DNA from: Mariniflexile sp044335535
GTDB taxonomy: Bacteria; Bacteroidota; Bacteroidia; Flavobacteriales; Flavobacteriaceae
DNA length: 64,000 bases
Assembly: GCF_044335535.1 (NCBI RefSeq)
Contig: NZ_JBIQVZ010000002.1
Coordinates: 558,001 to 622,000, forward strand
Reading direction: 5' to 3'
Under the pieces are notes generated by a model, which saw only the letters and a list, made by a program, of their open reading frames with translations, ran no database searches and was not told the DNA's origin. Shown here piece by piece: positions 10,069-19,228 of this stretch. How positions within the stretch are numbered: position 1 is the first letter of the stretch; each line of letters opens with the position of its first letter. The translations under genes were made by a program, and so were the position numbers.

Positions 10069-11304
10069 TTAAAATCCAATTCTACCAGGTTCTACTTCCC
10101 CAACTGCGAATATCAGCAATTGACTGAGGTCTTCATCTTCTCCCATGATAATGTACTTTCCATCCTCTGAAGCAGTAATTGTTTCCAACCTAAACCCGCG
10201 CCAAAGAATTCCTTGTTCAATACCAGGGGCAACCATTTCAAATTCTGGATTACCCATGTCATGAAAACCTTCATTAAGTTCATCATAAGAGAACAAATGG
10301 GAATACCCTGGAGGTCCTCCGGCAATACCATATAATTTTCCGTCTTTGGCAAAAGTGAGCCCTTTAAGTCGGTTCATCATAATTGGCTTACCTAAGTTTT
10401 TTATTTTTAACGTTTGGGGATTTAATATGAAGAGCTGACCATCACCAGTATTTCCTCCATATAGGGTACCATCCTTAGCTTTTGCCCAAGATTCTATTTG
10501 ACCTAGAGCGCGTCTTCCCCAAACTTCAGGAATTTCAGAATCCAAAATTTCAAAGGACTCCTTTTGTGGATCAAACCTAAAAATTTTGTTAATGGGTAAA
10601 CTCCCGTAAATAAAGCCCTTGTCGTCCTCTATCAATGCCTTTCCTAAGTAATTTTCAGGGAGGATAGCATGCGATTTCAAGGTTTCCAAATCTTTATCAC
10701 TCGGTATCAAATCCTTATATTCCTTTATCTCATTGGTTTTAACATTGTACTTATAGAATATTCCCGATGGATAGGTTATACCATATAGCAAGGTTCCGTC
10801 TGCATTGCATAACATTGAAAATATACTTTCTCCCGGGATGGGGCTACCCAAATCTTGGACGTTCAGAGTTCCATCTTCATTTACCTCAACTTGAATTAAA
10901 TGACCGCTACCAGGACTACCATCATTTTCCTTAAGCGCCATAGTACCCGCATAAAAAATATTGGTACCACCTTTATTAAAACCAGTAATAATTCCTCGTT
11001 GTCCTTTTACCTTTTCATTTAAGTCATACAAATGAACCATACTTTTCATTTGTAATGATGCAGTAAAAATAAAAGGTGTAAGGCCATCATGTGCATTAGT
11101 ACCACCCAAAATATAATCCCCTTTGACCGCTAATGAAGTAATTGCATTACGGTACATGGGCATTCTAATTAATTTTGTATTTGGCAATGAGGTTTCAATA
11201 GCAAAACTTTCCTTTGGATTAAAAAACTTAAATTGTGCAAATAGGGTTCCGTAACACATACAAACACCTGCTACTATGAAATAATTAAGAGCTGTTTTTT
11301 TCAT
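10069..11304 (-). CDS. Secreted beta-propeller protein
   Basis: A 411-residue exported protein with a signal peptide ending FAQ at about residue 24. The rest consists of repeated four-stranded blades with recurring Gly-Asp/Gly-Thr turns (ADGTLLYGITYP, KDGTLYGGNTGDG, KDGKLYGIAGG), the look of an NHL/YncE/SMP-30-type propeller. No catalytic motif is recognised. It overlaps the upstream gene by one base (stop and start share TAATG), which implies translational coupling. It is a diverged relative of the next protein, with a similar layout and blade phrases. Possible roles are glycan binding, lyase or lactonase-like; the sequence does not decide. Confidence 0.75.
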   Translation of the reverse strand: MKKTALNYFIVAGVCMCYGTLFAQFKFFNPKESFAIETSLPNTKLIRMPMYRNAITSLAVKGDYILGGTNAHDGLTPFIFTASLQMKSMVHLYDLNEKVKGQRGIITGFNKGGTNIFYAGTMALKENDGSPGSGHLIQVEVNEDGTLNVQDLGSPIPGESIFSMLCNADGTLLYGITYPSGIFYKYNVKTNEIKEYKDLIPSDKDLETLKSHAILPENYLGKALIEDDKGFIYGSLPINKIFRFDPQKESFEILDSEIPEVWGRRALGQIESWAKAKDGTLYGGNTGDGQLFILNPQTLKIKNLGKPIMMNRLKGLTFAKDGKLYGIAGGPPGYSHLFSYDELNEGFHDMGNPEFEMVAPGIEQGILWRGFRLETITASEDGKYIIMGEDEDLSQLLIFAVGEVEPGRIGF

Positions 11305-12569
11305 TATTGAACTTCTTTTTCAGGATTAAACTTGATCATAAAGGGGCGGGAAGCCTCTAGTCCTTCGCTCTTTTTCCTTCCTGCAAAATAAAGATTCCCT
11401 TCCTTGTCTTTTATATTTGATCCAGTGACTTCCGACACTATTTCCACGGGGAATTCATATATGATTTTTCTTGTATTCGACAAGGGATCCAATTCTACCA
11501 AAACACAAGAATCTTTTTTAATATAATTTCCATGACCACCTATAAAATAATACAACTTTCCATTGTTTCCAATATTTAAGTTGGGCACATAAGGATCCCA
11601 TTTATTTGTTACTCCTTTCTCAAAGACTCCACCTAGGTCCTGAACCTCTCCAATACCTTCTTGCTGGGGTTTGAAAGAAATTACTTTTGCACCATAAGTA
11701 ATCAAATAGATAACTTCTTTGTTTTGATCTTTTGCAAAAGCCGTAATCCCCGTAATAATCTTGTAGCCCGGTGTACCTTCAAAAGCGGGCAAACTATGTT
11801 CTGCAAATACTAGTTCCTTCGTTTTCTTTTCATATTTGACAAGGCGCTGCCTCCAGTCCACATAATAGCAATTTCCCCATTGGTCGGTAAAGAGGACTCT
11901 TGGCACATGTGAACTTGCCAAACGCCCCATATCTTTCATGATGTTGTTCTTTATATCAAAAACCAAAAAGTGTGCCTGTGGATATGAAACCCCATAGAGT
12001 ATGTTCTCGTAAGGATTTATAGCTACATCCTTTATACTTTCATAAGGCAACCCATAACCTAAGTTGGTTAGCGCATTTGTTTTAGGATCCCATTTCATGA
12101 AATAGCCGCCATTATAACCATGCGGGTGGTTCATCAAATATTCCTCCCTTGCTTCACCTCCGTCTGTTGAAAAATAGACAGATCCATCAATACCAGAAAC
12201 AATTTTAGAATGAATCTTACCCTGCCATTGAAAAGGTCTTAAATGAGCTAAATCCTTAACAAACCCTTTCAAGTTCATTAAGTTTTTAGAAACATCATAT
12301 TCATAAAGCCCAATATTGTCTTTATGATTAGTAACCCCTATATACACTGTATTGAAGACGTCATTATAACCAATAGATCCCCAAGTAGAATGTGCCTCGG
12401 GAAAATCGGGGTAGTCTATAAATGTAATGTTCTTGTCACTAATTTTTTTATTCTGCGCAATCAACGTCGTAAATGCAGTTACTAGGCAAACAAATAATAA
12501 CATTGAATATTCAACCTGCTTGATACCACATAAAAATAGACTACGGTTACTTTTGGATTTAGTAATCAT
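11304..12569 (-). CDS. Secreted beta-propeller protein, paralogue of its neighbour
   Basis: A 421-residue exported protein with a propeller-like repeat structure (blade phrases such as YENILYGVSYPQAHF, DGSVYFSTDGG, NGKLYYFIGGHG). The ATG at 12569 gives an extended N-region. A second Met at residue 23 (12503) would give a conventional signal peptide ending LIAQ; either start is possible. It lies about 200 bp after the SusD stop, beyond a hairpin, and overlaps the next gene by one base. No catalytic residues are recognised. Tandem propellers next to SusCD suggest carbohydrate binding or a lyase/epimerase-type role (inference). Confidence 0.75.
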   Translation of the reverse strand: MITKSKSNRSLFLCGIKQVEYSMLLFVCLVTAFTTLIAQNKKISDKNITFIDYPDFPEAHSTWGSIGYNDVFNTVYIGVTNHKDNIGLYEYDVSKNLMNLKGFVKDLAHLRPFQWQGKIHSKIVSGIDGSVYFSTDGGEAREEYLMNHPHGYNGGYFMKWDPKTNALTNLGYGLPYESIKDVAINPYENILYGVSYPQAHFLVFDIKNNIMKDMGRLASSHVPRVLFTDQWGNCYYVDWRQRLVKYEKKTKELVFAEHSLPAFEGTPGYKIITGITAFAKDQNKEVIYLITYGAKVISFKPQQEGIGEVQDLGGVFEKGVTNKWDPYVPNLNIGNNGKLYYFIGGHGNYIKKDSCVLVELDPLSNTRKIIYEFPVEIVSEVTGSNIKDKEGNLYFAGRKKSEGLEASRPFMIKFNPEKEVQ

Positions 12570-12724
12570 TCTTTAGCATTGTTTTCTTAACAAATTTTGA
12601 TTTAAATTAACTCACTCTTAAATTACAATAATGTAACTCTTAAAGGTTGCACCTTTGAAGTTTTTATCCTGCAAAACAATCTCCCCTACTCCTTTTGTTT
12701 ACAATAAATATAAAATTAAAATAA

Positions 12725-12754
12725 ATAACCAGTTATTAAAAAACAACCGGTTAT
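12725..12754 (-). promoter_or_regulatory. Hairpin between SusD and downstream genes
   Basis: Arms ATAACCAGTT (12725-12734) and AACCGGTTAT (12745-12754) pair at 9 of 10 positions around a 10-nt A-rich loop. It sits in the 199-bp gap between SusD and the propeller genes. Such intra-operon hairpins could partly terminate or stabilise mRNA, giving more SusCD than downstream enzymes (inference). There is no strong U-run, so full termination is unlikely. Confidence 0.5.
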
Positions 12755-12768
12755 CTATTTTATTGATT

Positions 12769-14337
12769 TTAATTTTTATCCCACCACAACGGTGTCGTAA
12801 TTTTATCCGGTCCATTCAAAAACTGTATGGCTTGATCCATTTCCCCTGCATTTGTTTCATATTCAGAGATCAAGAATGGAACCCTTCTGATATATTGCGT
12901 ACCGGGATCCGTAATATCTGGGTTATCTGAATTGGCAACTGGATAGAGTTTCAAATACCTATTTTTTCTGTTGCTAGACCATGCTTCCCATCCGTCGGGG
13001 AAGAGGGCAATCCATTTTTGGATGTCTATCTGTTCTTTTTGAACAGCTTCATCCACTTCGTCAAATTTTACAGGGACCATGGACAAGGCGGGCGAATCAA
13101 GATAATCCTCCGGAGCAATGGGCGTATTTGCACTGTTAATGTATGCATCCACAACCCCACTATCAGTAACACCCCATTGATTCATGGACTGTGTAATTCC
13201 TTCATTGTAAAGGTCTTTGGCCGTACCTCCCATATTCCATCCCAAGAGGGCACCTTCGGCCCTGAGAAAATAACTTTCGGCAGCACTCATTACAATGTCC
13301 GGTGTGGACAAATACTCCGGAATCCCCCCAAAAGCTGGGGCAGCCCATCTTGGTCCTGTGCGTGAATTGGCGTTAATTTTATTTTCAGGCTCGGTTACCT
13401 GGGCTGTAGACAATCCGTTACGGAGTCCTTCATAAGTGCCCGTTTCCAAGGCAGGGGTAAAATATTCCGAAATCCGAGGGTCATCAAATCCTTTTAAGGC
13501 AGATTCCATACTGGCCGACATACGGAACTCATTCCATCCAGACATTCGAGAGAGGGCATTAAAATCGAGGTTATTTCGTTCTGTACGGGCATCATCATCA
13601 GGACTTGTTTCCATCACACCAGCATTATAAGCTGCTTCGGCCTCCGATTTGGCCCGGGCAGGATCTACATTGGAGATCCTTACCGCAAGTCGCAATCTAA
13701 GGGAGTTGGCAAATTTGATCCATTTGTTTGCATCTCCGTGGAACATAACATCAAAACTTCCGAAAGGCACTTCGCCTGTCTTGCTTGAAAGAGAATTGAC
13801 CGCTGCATCCAATCGCTTAAAGAAATCATCATAGACCACTTCCTGCGAATCGTATGGTACGGAATTCCCTGGAATGCCCGCGGAGGAATATGGGATAGGC
13901 CCCCAATAGTCCGTTACCCGGTGAAACGTATAGACCCACCAGATGTTGGCCAGGGCATATTCTGCCGAATCCGGATCTGTTGCCTCAAAAATTGTTTGCA
14001 ACTGGGGTACTATTGTGGTATATTGAAGATTCCATAGTCCCTGAAGCCAACTAAAATCTATCACATACCTGTCCGTAGGGAAATATGTCGTGGTGTTTGC
14101 AAAATACTGCGCATATTGATCCGAATAGAGGTTTTGGGTTACTTGGTTATTTTGGACAATAGCTGCTAAGGCCCTCGTAAAAAGGAAAGGTAATTCAGCT
14201 GGTCCAATTGTGGCTACCGAGTTTTTGTCAGTATTGATTTCTTCAAAATCCGATGTGCAAGAATAACTCAGCATGATGAGTCCGATGGCCCATAGTATGG
14301 CCGGAAACGAGATGGTAACTTTATAATAGTTTCTCAT
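12769..14337 (-). CDS. SusD/RagB-type surface glycan-binding lipoprotein (SusD-like_2 type)
   Basis: A 522-residue lipoprotein, lipobox LSYSC at about residue 27. The mature N-terminus, SDFEEINTDKNSVATI, is typical of the SusD-like_2 branch. Helical TPR-like segments (LWNLQYTTIVPQLQTIFEAT; KFANSLRLRLAVRISN) and the C-terminal signature PDIVMSAAESYFLRAEGAL are present. SusD homologues lid the SusC channel and bind glycan at the cell surface. It is 18 bp downstream of its SusC partner. Codon use is visibly more GC-rich than in most neighbouring genes. The ligand is unknown; operon content suggests an amino-sugar-containing glycan. Confidence 0.92.
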   Translation of the reverse strand: MRNYYKVTISFPAILWAIGLIMLSYSCTSDFEEINTDKNSVATIGPAELPFLFTRALAAIVQNNQVTQNLYSDQYAQYFANTTTYFPTDRYVIDFSWLQGLWNLQYTTIVPQLQTIFEATDPDSAEYALANIWWVYTFHRVTDYWGPIPYSSAGIPGNSVPYDSQEVVYDDFFKRLDAAVNSLSSKTGEVPFGSFDVMFHGDANKWIKFANSLRLRLAVRISNVDPARAKSEAEAAYNAGVMETSPDDDARTERNNLDFNALSRMSGWNEFRMSASMESALKGFDDPRISEYFTPALETGTYEGLRNGLSTAQVTEPENKINANSRTGPRWAAPAFGGIPEYLSTPDIVMSAAESYFLRAEGALLGWNMGGTAKDLYNEGITQSMNQWGVTDSGVVDAYINSANTPIAPEDYLDSPALSMVPVKFDEVDEAVQKEQIDIQKWIALFPDGWEAWSSNRKNRYLKLYPVANSDNPDITDPGTQYIRRVPFLISEYETNAGEMDQAIQFLNGPDKITTPLWWDKN

Positions 14338-14355
14338 GATTTTGCAATTTTTATA

Positions 14356-17300
14356 TTAAAAGGTGATATTTAAGTTGAGGCCAAGGCTTCTTGTGGATGG
14401 GAAAGCACCGTATTCAATTCCCTGGAAGCCATTTCCGTTAAAGAGGCTGACATCTGGGTCGAACCAAAGCTTGCGATCGGGAACACCTGGGATGTCCAAC
14501 AAAGCTTTTCCTCTGTATATCCAGAAAAGGTTTCTTCCCACCAATGATACTTTCATTGACTTTATTAGCTTGGACTCCAAGGGAAACTGATATCCCAAGG
14601 TAACTTCGCGCATTCTGATGTTTGTGGCATCATAGGCAAAGAATTCGCCAACCCCAAACCGCTTAAAGGAAGCTGTTCTCCAAAATTGTTGGGCAGTTAT
14701 GGTCTCATTGACCGGTTGGCCATTAATATCGACCCCTCCGAGGTTCCAACCGCCATCCCGGAAATAAGATGTGGCTTCCGTTATACCGCTAAAGGAAAGG
14801 TTCTGTTCTGTTCCTGAAATGATCTCACCCCCGATACGGCCATTAATCAATGCCCTTAATGAGAAGTTTTTGTACTTGAACGTATTGGTAAGCCCCAGCA
14901 TGGCATCTGGATTGAAATTACCGATTACCTTAGGTTGCTCGCCATTCACAAGAGTGGTCAAAGGAGTTCCATCGGCTCTTACCACCAAATTTCCAGAATC
15001 ATCCCTTTTCCAGCCCCAAGCTACAAGATCACCATAACTCCCTCCTGTTTTGATCTGTGGTCGTCCGCCAAAATCTATAAATCCAGCTTGGTACACAACA
15101 TCAAGATCATCGCTGATCTCCACTACCTTATTTTTATTGAACGATATGTTGAAATCCATATCCCATTTAAAATTATCCGTAAGTATCGGTGTGCCGTTGA
15201 GTACAAATTCAACACCGCTGTTTTGAATATTTCCAGCATTAATGTATTGGTTTTGATAACCTGTTCCACTTGGAAGGTTTATCAGAAGCAACTGATTGAA
15301 GGAGTTGCTGCGGTAATATGTCAGATTGAAGCCGAGGCGGTTATTGAAAAATCGGCTTTCCAGTCCAATTTCCCTACTTCGTACAATTTCCGGTTTTAAA
15401 TTGGGAAGTGGTAAGGTTATACTTCTGCTTAAATATCCATTTCCGACTCCGGGTCGATAAGAATAGGAGCTTTTGAGCAATCCAAATTGCCCCCCGTTAC
15501 CCACTTCGGCGTAACTAATGTACAGCTTAAGAAAGTCTATTTCCTCTGGCAAGGATAAAATGTCTGAAAGGACCGCTGACCCTCCCAATGAATAATATTG
15601 GAAGGAGTGTGGGGCGGATAATCGTGAATCCCAATCGTTTCTCAGACTTCCTTCAAGGAAAAGTTCGTTCTTGTACGCTAAATTGAACTGTCCGAACAAA
15701 GAGTTTGTCCGTATCCTGTTCCCTTGTGAACTGCTCTGCGCATCAGTGGCAAAATTTATGGAAAATTTATTTGCGATGTTCAGACCATTGGCAACACTTG
15801 AAATCTCGGAGAATTCGCGATCTTGATAAATAGCTCCCGCTTGGTAGTTGATGACAAGGTCATCCACGATCTTGTTCTCTCCTTCCAAAAGCAAGTCCAA
15901 CCAAGTCTGGGTATTAGTTGACTTTGATTGGGAGTAATACCCCCCCGGTTGACGTGCCCAAGAAAATGTTCCTTGGTTCACCCTTGTCTCAACAGTTTGG
16001 AAAGATTTATCGAGATTGGCCCTTCCGGTTATGCTCAACCAATCGACTGGCTTGTATTTTAAGGCAAGATACCCAACAATCTGATCATGTTTCTGATCTC
16101 TTACATCATATTTAATTGCCCAATAGGGATTTCCATAGACATTGGAAACCGTTGACGGCCATGCTGCAGGGGTTACAATGCCCAACGCATCAAAAGCTTC
16201 ATATTGTTTGGCAACCTCGCTGCTCAAACTCCTTGGAATCTGGTATATGTCCAACACCGGAGTGTTTCCTTCCCCTGTCCTGGGCATATTGTCTATCTTT
16301 CTGGTGAAATAGGTTACCTTGGCATCTACCGATAGTTTGTCACTAATTGTGTTTGATATTCTCAGATTTGTGGTATGGCTCAATAAGTCATTTTCAGGGA
16401 TGATTCCCTCAACCCGACTGTTTGTGTAGGACAAATAGGTCTGCACTTTTTCAGACCCACCTGAAACACTGATCGAATTGTTCAGACTGACGCCTGTCGC
16501 GAAAAAGTCACGAATATTATTGGTTTGCGGGCTATAGATGGCACTTTCCCCAAGATGGTTTGTATATGCTTGGCCTTGCATCAATGCTCCCCAACTATCA
16601 CCTACATTGGTATCTATTATTCCATTGTTTCCCTGACCATATTTATTTTGCACGTCCGGTAGTGCAAAAGGGGTTTCTAAAACGAGACCGGAATTTACTT
16701 CAACCCTAAATCCTCCTTTAGTCCCTTTCTTCGTAGTGATTATAATGGCGCCATTACCTGCTTGGCTTCCATAAAGGGCGGCGGCTGAAGCACCACGAAG
16801 TACGTTAATGGACTCAATATCATCTGGATTGATGTTGGTCGCCATAGTATTGGGCACTCCATCCACAACGATCAGTGCACTGTTGTCCCCATCTATGGAG
16901 CTATTCCCTCTCAAAATAACCCGGGCCCCACTGCCCACGCCACCAGAGCTTTGTGTAATTACAACGTTGGCCACTTTACCTTGAAAACTATTGACAATAT
17001 TGTTAGGGTCTCGGACTTCCGTAAGCTCTTTAGCCTCAACCTTTTGAGTTGCATAGGTTAAAGACTTTGATTTCCTACTGATACCTAATGCAGTAACTAC
17101 AACCTCATCAAGTAAGGCTGAATCAGGCAATAACTTTATTTCCAAAAATTCCGAATCAACACTGAAGTTTTGGGTTTTGTAACCTAAATAACTTACGACT
17201 AATATCGCAGTGGTATTCTTTACAGTAATTTCAAAATTACCTTCAAAGTCAGTAGATACACCGTTAGTTGTACCTGCTTCAATTACGGTTGCTCCAGCCA

Positions 17301-17454
17301 AAGGGACCCCTTTCTCATCTGAGATATTCCCTTTTACTAAAAAACCTTGAACTGTATCAATGGCCAGACATTCCCGCATGGAAATATCACTCATACCCAA
17401 TAAATCTGAGTTGACAACGAAACAAATCAATGCTGCTAAATAAATTTTTTTCAT
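14356..17454 (-). CDS. SusC/RagA TonB-dependent outer-membrane transporter
   Basis: A 1032-residue TonB-linked outer-membrane importer without an STN domain. In order: signal peptide; carboxypeptidase-regulatory-like domain at about 40-110 (VKGNISDEKGVPLAGATV, YLGYKTQ); TonB-box/plug region at about 115-240 with LDEVVVTALG and the SusC signature RGASAAALYGSQAGNGAI; then a 22-strand barrel ending in LGLNLNITF with a terminal Phe. It is the first gene of the minus-strand operon and is divergent from the AgaS operon across a 508-bp regulatory gap. It has no adjacent sigma/FecR, so control probably comes from the DeoR protein or an unlinked regulator. Confidence 0.95.
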   Translation of the reverse strand: MKKIYLAALICFVVNSDLLGMSDISMRECLAIDTVQGFLVKGNISDEKGVPLAGATVIEAGTTNGVSTDFEGNFEITVKNTTAILVVSYLGYKTQNFSVDSEFLEIKLLPDSALLDEVVVTALGISRKSKSLTYATQKVEAKELTEVRDPNNIVNSFQGKVANVVITQSSGGVGSGARVILRGNSSIDGDNSALIVVDGVPNTMATNINPDDIESINVLRGASAAALYGSQAGNGAIIITTKKGTKGGFRVEVNSGLVLETPFALPDVQNKYGQGNNGIIDTNVGDSWGALMQGQAYTNHLGESAIYSPQTNNIRDFFATGVSLNNSISVSGGSEKVQTYLSYTNSRVEGIIPENDLLSHTTNLRISNTISDKLSVDAKVTYFTRKIDNMPRTGEGNTPVLDIYQIPRSLSSEVAKQYEAFDALGIVTPAAWPSTVSNVYGNPYWAIKYDVRDQKHDQIVGYLALKYKPVDWLSITGRANLDKSFQTVETRVNQGTFSWARQPGGYYSQSKSTNTQTWLDLLLEGENKIVDDLVINYQAGAIYQDREFSEISSVANGLNIANKFSINFATDAQSSSQGNRIRTNSLFGQFNLAYKNELFLEGSLRNDWDSRLSAPHSFQYYSLGGSAVLSDILSLPEEIDFLKLYISYAEVGNGGQFGLLKSSYSYRPGVGNGYLSRSITLPLPNLKPEIVRSREIGLESRFFNNRLGFNLTYYRSNSFNQLLLINLPSGTGYQNQYINAGNIQNSGVEFVLNGTPILTDNFKWDMDFNISFNKNKVVEISDDLDVVYQAGFIDFGGRPQIKTGGSYGDLVAWGWKRDDSGNLVVRADGTPLTTLVNGEQPKVIGNFNPDAMLGLTNTFKYKNFSLRALINGRIGGEIISGTEQNLSFSGITEATSYFRDGGWNLGGVDINGQPVNETITAQQFWRTASFKRFGVGEFFAYDATNIRMREVTLGYQFPLESKLIKSMKVSLVGRNLFWIYRGKALLDIPGVPDRKLWFDPDVSLFNGNGFQGIEYGAFPSTRSLGLNLNITF

Positions 17455-17962
17455 GTATTGGTTGTTTATAGTTAATAAAATTCATTTAAATATTTCGCTA
17501 ATATAATAAAAAAAACATATAAACATATTATACGTAACTTTTTTTCTTTCGTTTTCTAACTTTTTTATATTTTTAAAATATGATTTGTTCTATTTTTCAT
17601 CGTATACTTTGCGATTACAATAGAGCAAGTACTCACAAATTTACACAAATAAATGATTTCTTTTTTTCAATACAACAATACCTATAATATACATAACTCT
17701 TTAATACAGTGCTTTACATATAATTAGATCGCATTTTAATTAAACCATCAAATTAGACTATCTAAGAATCCAATCTTAGATATAGATTTACATTGTTAAA
17801 ATATTTAACACAAAAATATGTTTTCGTAAATTTTTTTATTTCGTTTAATTGTTTTTAATTTGTGAAATGTAATTTTTTACAACTATTAGTTTATGAAAAC
17901 TTGATTTAAACCTTTAAAATAATCAAACCTCTAATTTATTTAACAATCAAAGCACCATCAAT
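17455..17962. promoter_or_regulatory. 508-bp divergent regulatory region between SusC operon and AgaS operon
   Basis: A very AT-rich gap with no gene. It contains a TAnnTTTG-type box on the minus strand (17636-17643, TAAATTTG) that could serve SusC, though no TTTG at the expected upstream distance was found. It also holds two TTTCGTTT boxes (17547-17554 and 17839-17846) and a perfect 9-bp inverted repeat listed separately. Because the two operons are divergent, this is where a shared regulator would act. Confidence 0.5.
17759..17782. promoter_or_regulatory. Inverted repeat, candidate operator
   Basis: TATCTAAGA, a 6-nt spacer, then TCTTAGATA: a perfect 9-bp inverted repeat inside the divergent SusC/AgaS gap. 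Size and position suit a dimeric repressor or activator site. The binding protein is unknown; the DeoR-type protein at 21257 is a candidate by context only. Confidence 0.4.
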
Positions 17963-19087
17963 TTGGACAATACAAAAGAATCTTATACGGTTAACGAAAT
18001 TTTTGGACAACCAATACTTTGGAAAAAGGTATTCGACATGCTCATACTTCAAAAGGACGAGATTCATCAATTTCTTGACCCTATACTTAAAATAAATGAT
18101 TTAAGAATTATTTTAACAGGCGCAGGGTCATCAGCCTTTATTGGTGAAGCCGCCCAAAGCATAATTGAGCTCAAAACAGGCAAAATCACCCAAGCTATTG
18201 CTACTACCGACCTAACAACAGAATACAAAGTCTTTGCAATAACAAAAAAGCCCATACTCCTAGTTTCCATTGCAAGATCAGGCAATAGCCCCGAAAGCTC
18301 AGAAGTCTTTTCTTTAGCGGAACGATTTTGCACTGAAGTTTACCATTTAATAATAACTTGTGATAAATCCGGCCATTTAGCGAACTGCTCAACATCCAAT
18401 CCTAATTCGTTTTATAAAATCATCCTTCCTGTAGAGGCCAATGACAAAAGCTTGGCCATGACCGGAAGCTTCACCTCTATGCTAATTTGCCTATTACTTT
18501 TATGGGAAACAAATGGCATAGAAAACAAAGAGAAAGAGATTGATGACATGATATGGCTAGGTAAAGAAATCTTAAAAAAAGCACCGTTAATTAAAGAAAT
18601 CTGCTCGGAGAAATTCCACAGGGCAGTTTTTCTAGGATCAGGCCCCTTACTGGGAATTGCTAGAGAATGCCACTTAAAGCTTCAAGAATTAACCAACGGT
18701 CAAATTATTTGCAAATTCGATTCCTTTTTAGGATTTAGACATGGCCCAATGGCAGTCATGAATGAAAACACCTTAATGGTTTATCTGTTTTCAAACGATA
18801 ATCACACATACAAATATGAAAGAGACTTGGTCAAAAAAATATCTAAAGACCACAGAAACATCAAATCCATTAGCGTCAACAACAGGGAAGGATTCGACGC
18901 AATAAATTCTTTCGCCATTTGCGAAAGAACAAAGAACTATTCAGAACTCGCAATAGTACCATTTGCAATAGTCGGCCAACTATTAGGCCTATACTCATCC
19001 TTACGCTTAGACCTGAATCCAGACAACCCCTCCACAAACGGAACCATCAACAGAATAGTACAGGGGGTAACAATATACAACACATAA
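17963..19087 (+). CDS. agaS: AgaS-type SIS-domain sugar-phosphate deaminase/isomerase
   Basis: A 374-residue protein with two SIS (sugar isomerase) domains and the TGAGSSAFIG phosphosugar-binding loop near residue 53. Further motifs include LVSIARSGNSPES near 95 and FRHGPMAVMNENTLMVYLFS near 255. AgaS-family enzymes convert galactosamine-6-phosphate to tagatose-6-phosphate and ammonia. The following kinase and aldolase make the same pathway likely here. No ATG precedes the conserved N-terminus (VNEIFGQPILWKK), so the TTG at 17963 is the likely start. It opens the plus-strand catabolic operon. The alternative reading is a glucosamine-6-phosphate deaminase-like SIS protein, less likely given the neighbours. 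Confidence 0.82.
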   Translation: MDNTKESYTVNEIFGQPILWKKVFDMLILQKDEIHQFLDPILKINDLRIILTGAGSSAFIGEAAQSIIELKTGKITQAIATTDLTTEYKVFAITKKPILLVSIARSGNSPESSEVFSLAERFCTEVYHLIITCDKSGHLANCSTSNPNSFYKIILPVEANDKSLAMTGSFTSMLICLLLLWETNGIENKEKEIDDMIWLGKEILKKAPLIKEICSEKFHRAVFLGSGPLLGIARECHLKLQELTNGQIICKFDSFLGFRHGPMAVMNENTLMVYLFSNDNHTYKYERDLVKKISKDHRNIKSISVNNREGFDAINSFAICERTKNYSELAIVPFAIVGQLLGLYSSLRLDLNPDNPSTNGTINRIVQGVTIYNT

Positions 19088-19228
19088 GCAAAAACACTAG
19101 TCATGACACACATACTATTTTCATTTGTTAAAATAAATATTAAGACCTATATTTCAATAACCGACCTTATGTAAAAGAGATATATTAAGGCATCTGTGAC
19201 AGTCCAAACCAGCATAAATCAATTTAAG

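Noticed and set aside
13018..13365. Plus-strand frame of 115 codons within SusD
   Set aside because: Antisense shadow of a well-supported SusD gene.
14935..15399. Plus-strand open frame of 154 codons inside the SusC gene
   Set aside because: It is antisense to a strongly conserved SusC barrel, has no start-site context and no recognisable family; a shadow of the real gene.
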